12,911 nucleotides of DNA, taken from positions 1 to 12,911 of the forward strand of contig LT642657.1 of NCBI GenBank assembly GCA_900128585.1, given 5' to 3'. A program made the position numbers and the translations under genes. How positions within the stretch are numbered: the stretch's first letter is position 1; the number at the start of each line of letters is the position of its first letter. This document shows, in pieces, positions 1-6,845 of the stretch. The DNA is from Stramenopiles sp. TOSAG23-3. Its lineage: Eukaryota; Sar. The notes under the pieces were generated by a model. It worked only from the letters and a program-made list of their open reading frames with translations. It had not been told where the DNA came from and did no database searches.

Positions 1-79
1 ATGATGAACGATAGATGACTAGAGAAGGATGATAAGTATATTTTATACTAGTCTAATTAATTTGACCACAGTACAGTAA
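1..79. repeat. Left copy of 79-bp perfect terminal inverted repeat
   Basis: Bases 1-79 are the exact reverse complement of bases 12833-12911. The first mismatch is at base 80 (A here, T in the reverse complement of the other end). Just inside both copies the sequence turns purine-rich (GAA/GAAA-type), so the ancestral similarity may have been longer. The repeat contains a small internal dyad, AGTATA-TTT-TATACT, at about 36-50. Because it reaches the very first base, its true outer boundary is not visible. It could be the tip of a larger genomic inverted repeat, an element end, or an assembly-graph boundary. No transposase lies inside. Confidence 0.95.
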
Positions 80-196
80 AGAACAACGAAGAAAGCAAAG
101 AAAAGAACACGAAGAAAGAACAAAAAAAATTGGGGCAAAAAATGTGTTACCTATATAATTACTATATACTATATATAGTTATAATTATAGAATTAT

Positions 197-204
197 ACGA
201 ACGG
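197..204 (+). promoter_or_regulatory. ACGAACGG octamer upstream of TTL-like gene
   Basis: Located in the AT-rich spacer about 480 bp before ATG 683. This is farther than the other copies, so its link to the gene is weak. Confidence 0.25.
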
Positions 205-358
205 TTACGGGCGAAAATCAAGCGCCTCAATTATAAATATACAACAACACAGCAGGAAGGAAGGAATCATGAAAGAAAGTATTTGGTAAAAAATGCAACG
301 GCCGTCTCTGAAAGAAGAAAGAAAGAAGAAGAAATAACTTTTTTTTTATTTTATTTAT

Positions 359-402
359 AATAAATAATACATTGAATACAATGTAGATAATTATTATTTA
401 TT
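359..402. repeat. Imperfect inverted repeat (hairpin)
   Basis: The left arm AATAAATAATACATTG (359-374) pairs with CAATGT (379-384) across a 4-base AATA loop. After an 8-base bulge it continues pairing with ATTATTTATT (393-402). All stem bases follow Watson-Crick pairing. It lies in AT-rich DNA, where dyads are common by chance. It could be a terminator-like or cruciform structure, or simply compositional noise. Confidence 0.45.
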
Positions 403-405
403 TTT

Positions 406-424
406 GTTGTTGTTGTTGTTGTTG
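406..424. repeat. (GTT)6 microsatellite
   Basis: Six perfect GTT units in a row, followed by a T-run. It is a simple-sequence repeat in non-coding DNA with no sign of function. Confidence 0.85.
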
Positions 425-682
425 ATTTTTTTTTGTAGTAAAAAAAGTACAAAGAAGAAGAAAAGAAGTAAACTGTAATGGTAACTTTAATAATTGCCAT
501 TATCAATGAATTACTTTAGTTCGTTGATGTAGCGAAATACATTTAATTGATTCCATTAACAGACGCGAACAACCAATTTTGATATAGTCTCCACTGATTT
601 GGTCTGTGAAACACTTTTTATCATTGGGAACAAGTTGTTCACAGGCTTTGTGCACAGCTATAGGAACGACTGTTACTACAGG

Positions 683-2812
683 ATGTTTAACTTTGGAATC
701 ACAGGTTCAGTGGTGAACTTGCAGAAGAAAAAGAATGTCGTCAAACCAACTTTAAATTACCGTCAAATTTCAAAAAACAGGATCGAGAAGAGAAAGTTAA
801 TGGCAAAGAACCGTATACAGCCCCTCACTCACGCGGGAGGGCTTATGCCGGCCATATCAAACCCGTTTTCGCAGCGGTCAAAGCGGGTAGCCTCAAGTCC
901 GGCACCAACTTTTCCCACGTCAACCAATAGTATATGTCCCTCAGCTCCCGTTCCACCAGTGTCCCAGCTCAGAAAGCCGTTTGGGCTGCGCCCGATAGAT
1001 ACGAACAAAAAATCGCACACGTTATACACTCCCCTGTCTTCAAAAGGTCCAAGGAATCAAAACCGGGCCTTAGAACAAGAGGACGCGATGCCCAGGCCAG
1101 AGGTAAAGTCTTTGGACACCGGTCCAGAGTTCGAGGGGCGGGTCGGGGGGGCGAGTCGAGTCACAGCCTTGAAGTCCAGGCCCATAAAACACTCTGTGAC
1201 AATGTCAAAGCCTCGAGAGGTAGTGGATTCGCCGGCAAGGCGCGTCGCAAAAGAAACGGCTGCGGCTGCACGCTTGGCCGCTCGTGCCAACGCGAAGCGT
1301 AAGGCAAAGCTGCAGCCCGCCCCAGCAGAGTCTCCCGATAAGCCGAAGCCCCTGAAAAGGCTGTACTACTGCATCGGGAAAGGGAACAACTCGATTGTCC
1401 TCCGAAAGACATTTCGCTCCAGAAAAGGATGGTCACCGGTAGATCCCACCGAGGCAAAGATGAATTTTATTTGGACCATGTACAAAAACAAAAAGATGTT
1501 TGAAATTCAGAAAAAACACCAAGGATCGGACCAAATTTTCATAGTGAACCATTTTCCAGGAAACAATGCCTTGGTGACGAAAAAAGGCCTGTTTCATTCC
1601 CTCTGCTCGCTGCACCACACGCGTGGGACGGATGTGTCGACGTCCATTCCAATGACGTTCCACTTGAAAAGCGGGGTAGAAAACGAAGAGCATGACCGTT
1701 TCCTTGAATGCGCGAGCAAATTGGACGCGAAATTCGACACGCGCGCACCCAACGCTGCCAGCAGCAGCAAGGGTGGCGCAGGCAAAGAGGCGGGAGCGAA
1801 AAGCGAAAAGGGGCCAGTGAAGAAAAAGTTGAGGGGAAAAAATGGCAAGGCGGTGAAGACTGGGAAATCGCGCTCTGGAGCCTATTGGATTGTCAAGCCC
1901 GCGAGCTGCACCAATCGTGGGGTTGGAATACGAGTGGTGCCCTCAGCAAAGGAAGTCTTCAAAATAATAAACAAATCGTGCGTGCCGTCGGAAAGCGGGG
2001 CAGCAAAAACCGACGGGAAGGAGAAGAAGAAGAGTGGTTTCAAAGCCAGCAAAACGAAGGATTGGATCGTTCAGAAGTACATCGAGAATCCACTTCTTTA
2101 CCAAGGCCGTAAGTTTGACATCAGGTGCTTCGTTATGTTAACCGGAGGTGATTACTCTGCCGAAGGCCCTCCGACCCAGCACCTGAAATGCTACTTGTAT
2201 TCCACGGGGTACCTTCGGACGTCTTCGACCGAATGGAGCCTGGACGAGAAAAAGTTGAAAGACCCATTGATGCATTTGACGAACGACGGAATACAGAGCA
2301 AAAACCCCGACCAGTATGGAAAGCACGAAAAGGGGAACAAAGTGTCATACGAAAAATTTCAAGACTACTTGACCTCTATCAACTCTTCCTACGCTGGGGC
2401 AATGGAATCGAAAATACTTCCCCAAATAAAGCAGCTTGTCATCGACAGCATGGAAGCAGTAAAAAATGACATAGCGGGCGACACAGCCTCCTGCTTCGAG
2501 CTGTATGGGTACGATTTCATGGTTGACGATGACTTGAATGTGTGCATCATTGAGGTGAACTCGAACCCGTGCTTGGAGGATTGGTGCTCTCCTCTTTTAG
2601 GCAGCATGATATCTAGCATGTTGGATCGAATGATGCATCACGCGATCGATGTCCCTTTAAACCGATTGCCGGAGGAAACGAAGGAAGAGGCGCCGGTGGA
2701 AAAAACAAAGTTTAGTCGCGGTTTTGGCGAAGGAAGCTCCAGCCCTGCACCCCCCAAGAGAAGCTACAAAAGGAACGATTTCGAGTGCATTTGGGACGGT
2801 AAAGAACATTGA
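683..2812 (+). CDS. Tubulin-tyrosine-ligase-like (TTL/TTLL) protein
   Basis: This is a member of the TTL/TTLL family, ATP-grasp enzymes that ligate an amino acid (Tyr, Glu or Gly) to tubulin or related proteins in the cytoplasm or axoneme. The start at 683 is the first in-frame ATG. An ATG at 800 is a good alternative, because the DNA before it is AT-rich like the spacer. Numbering from 683: residues 1-225 form a basic, Pro/Ser/Ala-rich, probably disordered tail. The catalytic domain begins near 226 with KRLYYCIGKGNNS. Then follow AYWIVKPASCTNRGVGI (about 400-416), DWIVQKYIENPLL and GRKFDIRCFV (about 460-484), HLTNDGIQ (about 531-538), and YGYDFMVDDDLNVCIIEVNSNPCLE (about 608-632), whose E and N match the Mg/ATP ligands of the fold. 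Two Lys-rich inserts (about 357-397 and 438-458) interrupt the domain. Substrate amino acid and target are not determined. The nearest resemblance I can see is to TTL proper (FDIR, YGK-E-GN, FELYGYDFMVD). The stop is TGA, with AATAAA 13 bases later. Confidence 0.93.
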   Translation: MFNFGITGSVVNLQKKKNVVKPTLNYRQISKNRIEKRKLMAKNRIQPLTHAGGLMPAISNPFSQRSKRVASSPAPTFPTSTNSICPSAPVPPVSQLRKPFGLRPIDTNKKSHTLYTPLSSKGPRNQNRALEQEDAMPRPEVKSLDTGPEFEGRVGGASRVTALKSRPIKHSVTMSKPREVVDSPARRVAKETAAAARLAARANAKRKAKLQPAPAESPDKPKPLKRLYYCIGKGNNSIVLRKTFRSRKGWSPVDPTEAKMNFIWTMYKNKKMFEIQKKHQGSDQIFIVNHFPGNNALVTKKGLFHSLCSLHHTRGTDVSTSIPMTFHLKSGVENEEHDRFLECASKLDAKFDTRAPNAASSSKGGAGKEAGAKSEKGPVKKKLRGKNGKAVKTGKSRSGAYWIVKPASCTNRGVGIRVVPSAKEVFKIINKSCVPSESGAAKTDGKEKKKSGFKASKTKDWIVQKYIENPLLYQGRKFDIRCFVMLTGGDYSAEGPPTQHLKCYLYSTGYLRTSSTEWSLDEKKLKDPLMHLTNDGIQSKNPDQYGKHEKGNKVSYEKFQDYLTSINSSYAGAMESKILPQIKQLVIDSMEAVKNDIAGDTASCFELYGYDFMVDDDLNVCIIEVNSNPCLEDWCSPLLGSMISSMLDRMMHHAIDVPLNRLPEETKEEAPVEKTKFSRGFGEGSSSPAPPKRSYKRNDFECIWDGKEH

Positions 2813-2824
2813 AATTAAAAAAAC

Positions 2825-2830
2825 AATAAA
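2825..2830 (+). promoter_or_regulatory. Candidate polyadenylation signal AATAAA (TTL-like gene)
   Basis: A perfect AATAAA starts 13 bases after the TGA stop of the TTL-like gene, in AT-rich DNA. The hexamer is expected by chance in such composition, so position is the only support. Confidence 0.35.
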
Positions 2831-2840
2831 GTATTATGAA

Positions 2841-2884
2841 TATCATATGTAAAATAAAAAAACTATATATCATATGTAAAATAA
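2841..2884. repeat. 17-bp direct repeat, 27-bp period
   Basis: TATCATATGTAAAATAA occurs at 2841-2857 and again at 2868-2884, immediately downstream of the TTL-like gene. It is an exact two-copy duplication in the 3' flank. Confidence 0.75.
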
Positions 2885-3217
2885 CAGTCAGTTTTATTTT
2901 TGATTTTTGAACTGACACCTTCTTTTTTCTTTAATTTTAATTACTTAAATAACATCCAATTTTTTTGTTTTTTAATTACTATAAAATAATAGCCAATTGT
3001 TCTGGTTTTATAATAAATGTAAAATTTGAAGGTTCGCCCAGTTCGTTTTAATTGTTTTAAGGCACTTCATAGAAACACCGGTAAATTTACGGTATGATAT
3101 GATATGATAAAAAAAAAAATACTAATCCTAAAATGTATATTATATATGATATCTTGTTTCTCATTTTTTCCCTGCTAGTAGCACTAAACCGTGTTGACCT
3201 TCGTCTCGTTCTGCTTT

Positions 3218-4468
3218 TTACCCAAACATGTTTTGAGAAACTTTTTCTCCCAGCGGCAGTTCTTTTTTAACATCCTCAATAGAGACACTATGCAAAAACA
3301 ACATAACGGCAATTTGATTTGGGCGAGCTTTGAAAATAACACAACCGTCTTCCAGCATTTCTTTCGTGTTTAGGTATGGCAAATGGAGTGTTTGTGTACA
3401 GTCCGGAATATCCAAGCTTCCGTCCGACATGGAAGACCAATTCGTAATCATCGACGACCAATTGCCTTTGATGCAGCAGCTTGGTAGCGTCACACGAGAA
3501 TGCGGTGCTTGACCATTGAGGCAATGCCTAATGGAATTAGGGCTGGACAGGGCGTCTGCACCGAACATGAGCCCAGTCCAATAATTTCCAGCCAGATCCT
3601 TGCTGCAGTTTTCCTCTTTCCCTCTGATATTGACCGGCATGGTTAACATTTGCGCTTTCGTTGCACGGCCAAAACCAGATGTTATGATATCATTTGTACT
3701 GACGTACGGTGCAGCCCCCGTTTCCGATTTGGCACTTTCCTTTAATACTTTGAGTTTTTCTGCATCAATTAAATAGCATTCAGGGTTCACTTTTTTTCGC
3801 ATCATTATCCCAATATAATAACACATCATGCAGACCCCTGGATTCATCATAAATTTGAATTCTTTCTCCCCAGTAATTTTAGACCCCACACCTTCCATAC
3901 TAAATTCTTCCTTTCGCACAACTTGCATTTCTTTGACCGTGGCTGTGGAGGAAAGCATGTTCAAAATCGCGTAGTGCGTGTGGCCATCGCCGACTGTGTG
4001 GCTCATGGAAAATATAACAGCAAAGCCGCTCTTATCTTTTCGCGGTGCCACTGTTAGTTTGCAAACAGGCTTTCCACTCTTTATCAGTCCCGCGCCAGTG
4101 GGAAGGCACACCGTTTTCGCAGCGATCATTTTTTCTTGCAGTTCTCCGTACGGCATGTTTTCATTGATATCCAGGTCATTGTTTACTTCGAATATGTCAT
4201 CAATCGGCGGATCACTGATGGAATATCTTATGGCCAATAGTTTCCCATGCTTCTTCTTGTCTTTTACTATTGTGCTGCCGATCCATGGGTTGGCCTTCGC
4301 AACCTCTAATAGACGCGTCTTTAAATACGTTGCTGCAGCATTTGGGTCACCCGTGTAAAATTGCATGGTTGTGATTGGCCACACATGCAGGACACCCATC
4401 CAATTCGACTCAAATTTCAGCAACGGGGTGTCCACTACACCCAACGGTGTGACAGCTTCTTTCGACAT
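3218..4468 (-). CDS. HxxxDG acyltransferase, BAHD/condensation-domain fold
   Basis: A 416-residue protein of the chloramphenicol-acetyltransferase-like (BAHD/condensation) superfamily, which transfers acyl groups from a CoA or carrier thioester to an alcohol or amine. The ATG at 4468 is the first in frame and has G at -3; the frame stays open upstream but has no earlier ATG. The catalytic motif HTVGDG is at about residues 157-162 inside SMSHTVGDGHTHY. VSTNDIITSGFGRAT (about 256-270) matches the ST-N-D segment typical of the second half of the fold. ITNWSSM (about 341-347) sits where the conserved strand before the DFGWG-type structural motif lies, but no DFGWG is present. The length fits a single two-lobed acyltransferase. 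No signal peptide is visible. The substrate is unknown; lipid, wax-ester or specialised-metabolite acylation are all possible. It converges with the TTL-like gene and diverges from EMC2. The stop is TAA. Confidence 0.8.
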   Translation of the reverse strand: MSKEAVTPLGVVDTPLLKFESNWMGVLHVWPITTMQFYTGDPNAAATYLKTRLLEVAKANPWIGSTIVKDKKKHGKLLAIRYSISDPPIDDIFEVNNDLDINENMPYGELQEKMIAAKTVCLPTGAGLIKSGKPVCKLTVAPRKDKSGFAVIFSMSHTVGDGHTHYAILNMLSSTATVKEMQVVRKEEFSMEGVGSKITGEKEFKFMMNPGVCMMCYYIGIMMRKKVNPECYLIDAEKLKVLKESAKSETGAAPYVSTNDIITSGFGRATKAQMLTMPVNIRGKEENCSKDLAGNYWTGLMFGADALSSPNSIRHCLNGQAPHSRVTLPSCCIKGNWSSMITNWSSMSDGSLDIPDCTQTLHLPYLNTKEMLEDGCVIFKARPNQIAVMLFLHSVSIEDVKKELPLGEKVSQNMFG

Positions 4469-4485
4469 AGCCGGCCTATGACGCA

Positions 4486-4493
4486 ACGAACGG
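4486..4493 (+). promoter_or_regulatory. ACGAACGG octamer upstream of acyltransferase (reverse orientation)
   Basis: Located 17 bp before the acyltransferase ATG at 4468, but on the strand opposite to the gene. Orientation independence would suggest a factor-binding site rather than an RNA-level signal. Confidence 0.35.
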
Positions 4494-5130
4494 GGCCTTG
4501 GCTTGGCGAGTGGATTTCGCGTTGAAGTTAAAGTGTTATGCAAGCAATCGGTAAGAACTTAAAGTCTGCAACCTTTAATAACCCTAATGTCGTTTACCAT
4601 GATCAATTGTATGTATATTGATCATGAATTGGATTTATTGTGTATGTATATAGACTTGACGACAAAGCAGATGAAAAAACTTCTTTCGTCATGAAAAACG
4701 ACCAACTCCTTCCTCTCGATGATGATGGTGTGTGATGTATTACTTTTGTCAATATTTTTATTATTATATATTATTATTCGATTATTTTTGGGGGGTAAAT
4801 TATACCGGTTCGCCTTGCTATCTCCTTCGTAAAATAGTTATTTTTTTTAATATTCATCATGAAAGGAAGAAAAAGAAAAAAAAAAGCCGACTTTTTCCGG
4901 ATTTATTTATACTTGTTTATGTGTATTATTATATAAATTTACCTATTTAATATATGTTATTATCATATATCTATATTACAACTCTTTATATTTATCTATG
5001 TGTTATATGATATTCTAATTACTACTTCTATTATAAACCTAAAAATAATATTAATATAGAAATAGAATAGAATAGCCACCCATCATCATCCCATCGTCAT
5101 CATCCTTTATTTACGCACATATAGAGTACG

Positions 5131-5151
5131 TAGAGAGTAGAGAGTAGAGAG
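5131..5151. repeat. (TAGAGAG)3 minisatellite
   Basis: Three perfect tandem copies of the heptamer TAGAGAG in the divergent spacer. Confidence 0.85.
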
Positions 5152-5271
5152 GATTTGCCTCGACCAGACCACCTACCGTACCGGTATTAATGTGATAATA
5201 ATACCTCCTCTCCTCTCCCCTCCTTCCTTTTTTAGATTTTAAATTATTAGTAGTATTCATATACTCTCCAG

Positions 5272-5306
5272 CGCATGATGCATCGCATGGATCGCATGAT
5301 GCATCG
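5272..5306. repeat. 14-bp direct repeat CGCATGATGCATCG, 21-bp period
   Basis: CGCATGATGCATCG occurs at 5272-5285 and 5293-5306. Each copy contains the short palindrome-like core GATGCATC. The copies lie 265-300 bp upstream of the EMC2 candidate start, so a binding site is possible, but nothing confirms it. Confidence 0.75.
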
Positions 5307-5320
5307 TACATCATCTCACC

Positions 5321-5348
5321 GTCCGTCGTCCGTCGTCCGTCGTCCGTC
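5321..5348. repeat. (GTCCGTC)4 minisatellite
   Basis: Four perfect tandem copies of the heptamer GTCCGTC. It is GC-rich within AT-rich spacer and shares the 7-bp period of the TAGAGAG repeat about 170 bp away. Confidence 0.88.
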
Positions 5349-5554
5349 CTTCCTCCTCCCCGGTATATTAATAATAAAATATAGGTGGTGGATGGTGGTG
5401 TGTCAAAAAAATAATAATAAAATTATTATTATTTAAAAAAAAAAAATTAATAAAAATGGAATGTTCATCAGTATTGTCATTACATTACTGATATACAGTT
5501 AGTAACGAAGTTACAAAGCAAGTAATAGTCGAAGACGCGCAAATGATCAGAGAG

Positions 5555-5562
5555 ACGAACGG
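5555..5562 (+). promoter_or_regulatory. ACGAACGG octamer upstream of EMC2
   Basis: Located on the coding strand, 8 bp before the candidate upstream ATG at 5571. If it marks the transcription-start neighbourhood, as its position before TLK suggests, it favours 5571 over 5689 as the EMC2 start. Confidence 0.4.
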
Positions 5563-5570
5563 TTTTATTT

Positions 5571-5658
5571 ATGCGAAGACGTTTGTGTAGACTTAAAAAT
5601 CACGTAAGCAACTGCAACGAATTGTGAAAAGTGGCGCGTTTGTGTTGTGTTGGTCAAG
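5571..5658 (+). other. Candidate first exon and 55-nt intron of EMC2
   Basis: The EMC2 frame is open from 5608 but holds no ATG before 5689, although the conserved Trp codon (5677-5679) lies upstream of that ATG. An ATG at 5571 opens an 11-codon frame (MRRRLCRLKNH) ending at 5603, where GTAAGC starts. TCAAG ends at 5658 and re-enters the EMC2 frame in phase at 5659. The proposed intron is therefore 5604-5658 (55 nt) with GT-AG borders and contains in-frame stops. This is inference; no branch point is convincing and no other intron is seen in the window. Confidence 0.4.
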
Positions 5659-5688
5659 GCCGCCGCGGGCGGGTCTTGGAAGAGTTCT

Positions 5689-6537
5689 ATGGACGTTCTG
5701 AACCACATACGATTTCATAAGATGAGAGAGCCCAGCATAGTTTTTCAGCACGGAAAAAAGCTGTTGGACAATCACGCGTCAAGTTTAGGGACGGAAAAGT
5801 GGGACGTGTATGAGCAAACTGCAATCGCTGCTTTGGACCTGGGCCACGTTGCGCTGGCACAGCAGTATGTGGACAAGCTCAAGCTGCGCTGGACAGACAG
5901 CACTAGGGTGGAGAAGTTGCAAGGCATGGTAGGTGAAGCTGCTGGAAATTACGATGCTGCAATTAAATTGTACCGAAACATGATGAAGAAGAACCCGGCG
6001 AACGCGCTTGCCCACAAAAGGATCGTCAGCGTGTACAGGGCCCAGGGCCGAACAAAGGATGCGATAAAGGAGTTGACGGAGTACTTGAAGAATTTTTCTG
6101 CGGATATATCCGGGTGGCAGGAGCTCGCGTCGTTGGAGATGTCCGTTGGTAATGCCAGCGAAGCCTGCTTTGGTTACGAAGAGCTAATCTTGGCGGATCC
6201 GATGAACTACTTGCTGCACTCAAAGTACGCAGAACTGCTGTACACCGTGGGGGGCATTGAGAAGCTCAAGGCTGCTAGACGCCATTTTGTACAGTCAATA
6301 CACTTCAAGCCAAAGCATAACGTGCGCGCAATGCTAGGCGTGTGCATGAGTTCGCATGCAGTGGCAACGACCAAGACGCGCCGAAGCGACGATGACGATG
6401 CCACCGTAAACGACAACATTTACGCCAAGGCTAGCGGCGACTTACTAAAAGCGTACGCGGATTTGGGTGCGCCGTCGGATATTTCAGCAGCGATGGAGCG
6501 AGTGCTTCAGCAGCAAAAGAAGGCAATGAAGGCGTGA
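5689..6537 (+). CDS. EMC2: ER membrane protein complex subunit 2 (TPR protein)
   Basis: This matches EMC2 (TTC35), the soluble cytosolic TPR subunit of the ER membrane protein complex, which inserts tail-anchored and multipass proteins into the ER membrane. The first in-frame ATG is at 5689, giving 282 residues, close to the usual length of just under 300. The family-like Trp-x-x-x-Met segment starts a few codons earlier, so an upstream start or exon is likely. Recognisable stretches, numbered from 5689: HGKKLLDNHASSLG (about 20-33), WDVYEQTAIAALDLG (about 37-51), then helical TPR pairs through NYDAAIKLYRNMMKKNP (about 85-101), AHKRIVSVYRAQGRTKDAIKEL (about 106-127), WQELASLEM (about 143-151), and YAELLYTVGGIEKLKAARRHFVQS (about 180-203). 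There is no signal peptide or membrane segment, as expected. The C-terminus carries a short acidic DDDD insert and a Gln/Lys-rich end. Its 3' end converges on the GH36 gene. Confidence 0.93.
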   Translation: MDVLNHIRFHKMREPSIVFQHGKKLLDNHASSLGTEKWDVYEQTAIAALDLGHVALAQQYVDKLKLRWTDSTRVEKLQGMVGEAAGNYDAAIKLYRNMMKKNPANALAHKRIVSVYRAQGRTKDAIKELTEYLKNFSADISGWQELASLEMSVGNASEACFGYEELILADPMNYLLHSKYAELLYTVGGIEKLKAARRHFVQSIHFKPKHNVRAMLGVCMSSHAVATTKTRRSDDDDATVNDNIYAKASGDLLKAYADLGAPSDISAAMERVLQQQKKAMKA

Positions 6538-6845
6538 CGTGCCTGTGAGAGGGCCAATTACATTCATTTTCTGAAATTGCGGTTTTAGGCGTCAGTCTGT
6601 TGTAGGTGCGCGGTGCCGCGTGTTTTATTAAAAACGTGTGTATAATCTAAGAAAACATATTTTATAGTATGTGCATAATATGTACAAAGAAAATTTTAGA
6701 TTTTTCGAAGAATCAATTGACTGATAATTAAGTGAGCGCATATGATACTTTATGACAAAACAAATATAAGAGTCGTGCGTTCGTATCATATGACTGGGAA
6801 GAGCGGTGCGCGCCTCTTGAAATATCACCACGTTCGCGATTTGAT
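6538..6845. other. Convergent 3' spacer between EMC2 and GH36 gene
   Basis: About 308 bp, AT-rich in the centre (6625-6745), with no gene seen. It must hold both 3' ends and polyadenylation sites, but no strong signal stands out on either strand. Confidence 0.6.

Larger units (their letters stand above)
80..682. other. AT-rich spacer upstream of the TTL-like gene
   Basis: There is no convincing gene here. A short open frame at 130-360 translates to low-complexity residues and is rejected. The spacer holds purine-rich tracts (80-130 and 250-335), one copy of the octamer ACGAACGG at 197-204, an imperfect hairpin at 359-402 and a (GTT)n tract at about 406-424. No clear TATA box can be tied to the gene start at 683 or 800. 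Confidence 0.6.
2813..3217. other. Convergent 3' spacer between TTL-like gene and acyltransferase
   Basis: AT-rich, with no gene seen. It is shared by the 3' ends of two converging genes. It holds a duplicated segment TATCATATGTAAAATAA at 2841-2857 and 2868-2884 (27-bp period) and three TATGA units at 3093-3107. Confidence 0.6.
4469..5570. other. Long divergent promoter region with minisatellites
   Basis: About 1.1 kb between the divergently transcribed acyltransferase (-) and EMC2 (+), with no gene visible. It is strongly AT-rich with TTA/ATT and TAT microsatellites (4740-5060). Two 7-bp tandem repeats, a 14-bp direct repeat and two copies of the octamer ACGAACGG (4486-4493 and 5555-5562) are inside. 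A short dyad GTAAC-GAA-GTTAC lies at 5502-5514, near a TATA-like GATATACAG at about 5490. Both promoters must lie here. Confidence 0.6.

Noticed and set aside
130-360. 76-codon open frame near the left end
   Set aside because: The translation is low-complexity and shaped by AT-rich and purine-rich DNA. No motif or homology is recognisable.
599-682. N-terminal extensions from TTG or GTG starts (also at 4543, 5647 and 11993)
   Set aside because: These are non-ATG codons in a eukaryotic setting. In-frame ATGs or a spliced or frameshifted 5' part explain the starts better.
4570-4595. AACCCTAA as a telomere remnant
   Set aside because: Only one unit is present, with no tandem array, and it is internal to the window.
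5272-5348. CRISPR-like array in the divergent spacer
   Set aside because: Units are 7 bp tandem or a two-copy 14-bp repeat. There are no regular spacers, no cas genes, and the context is eukaryotic.
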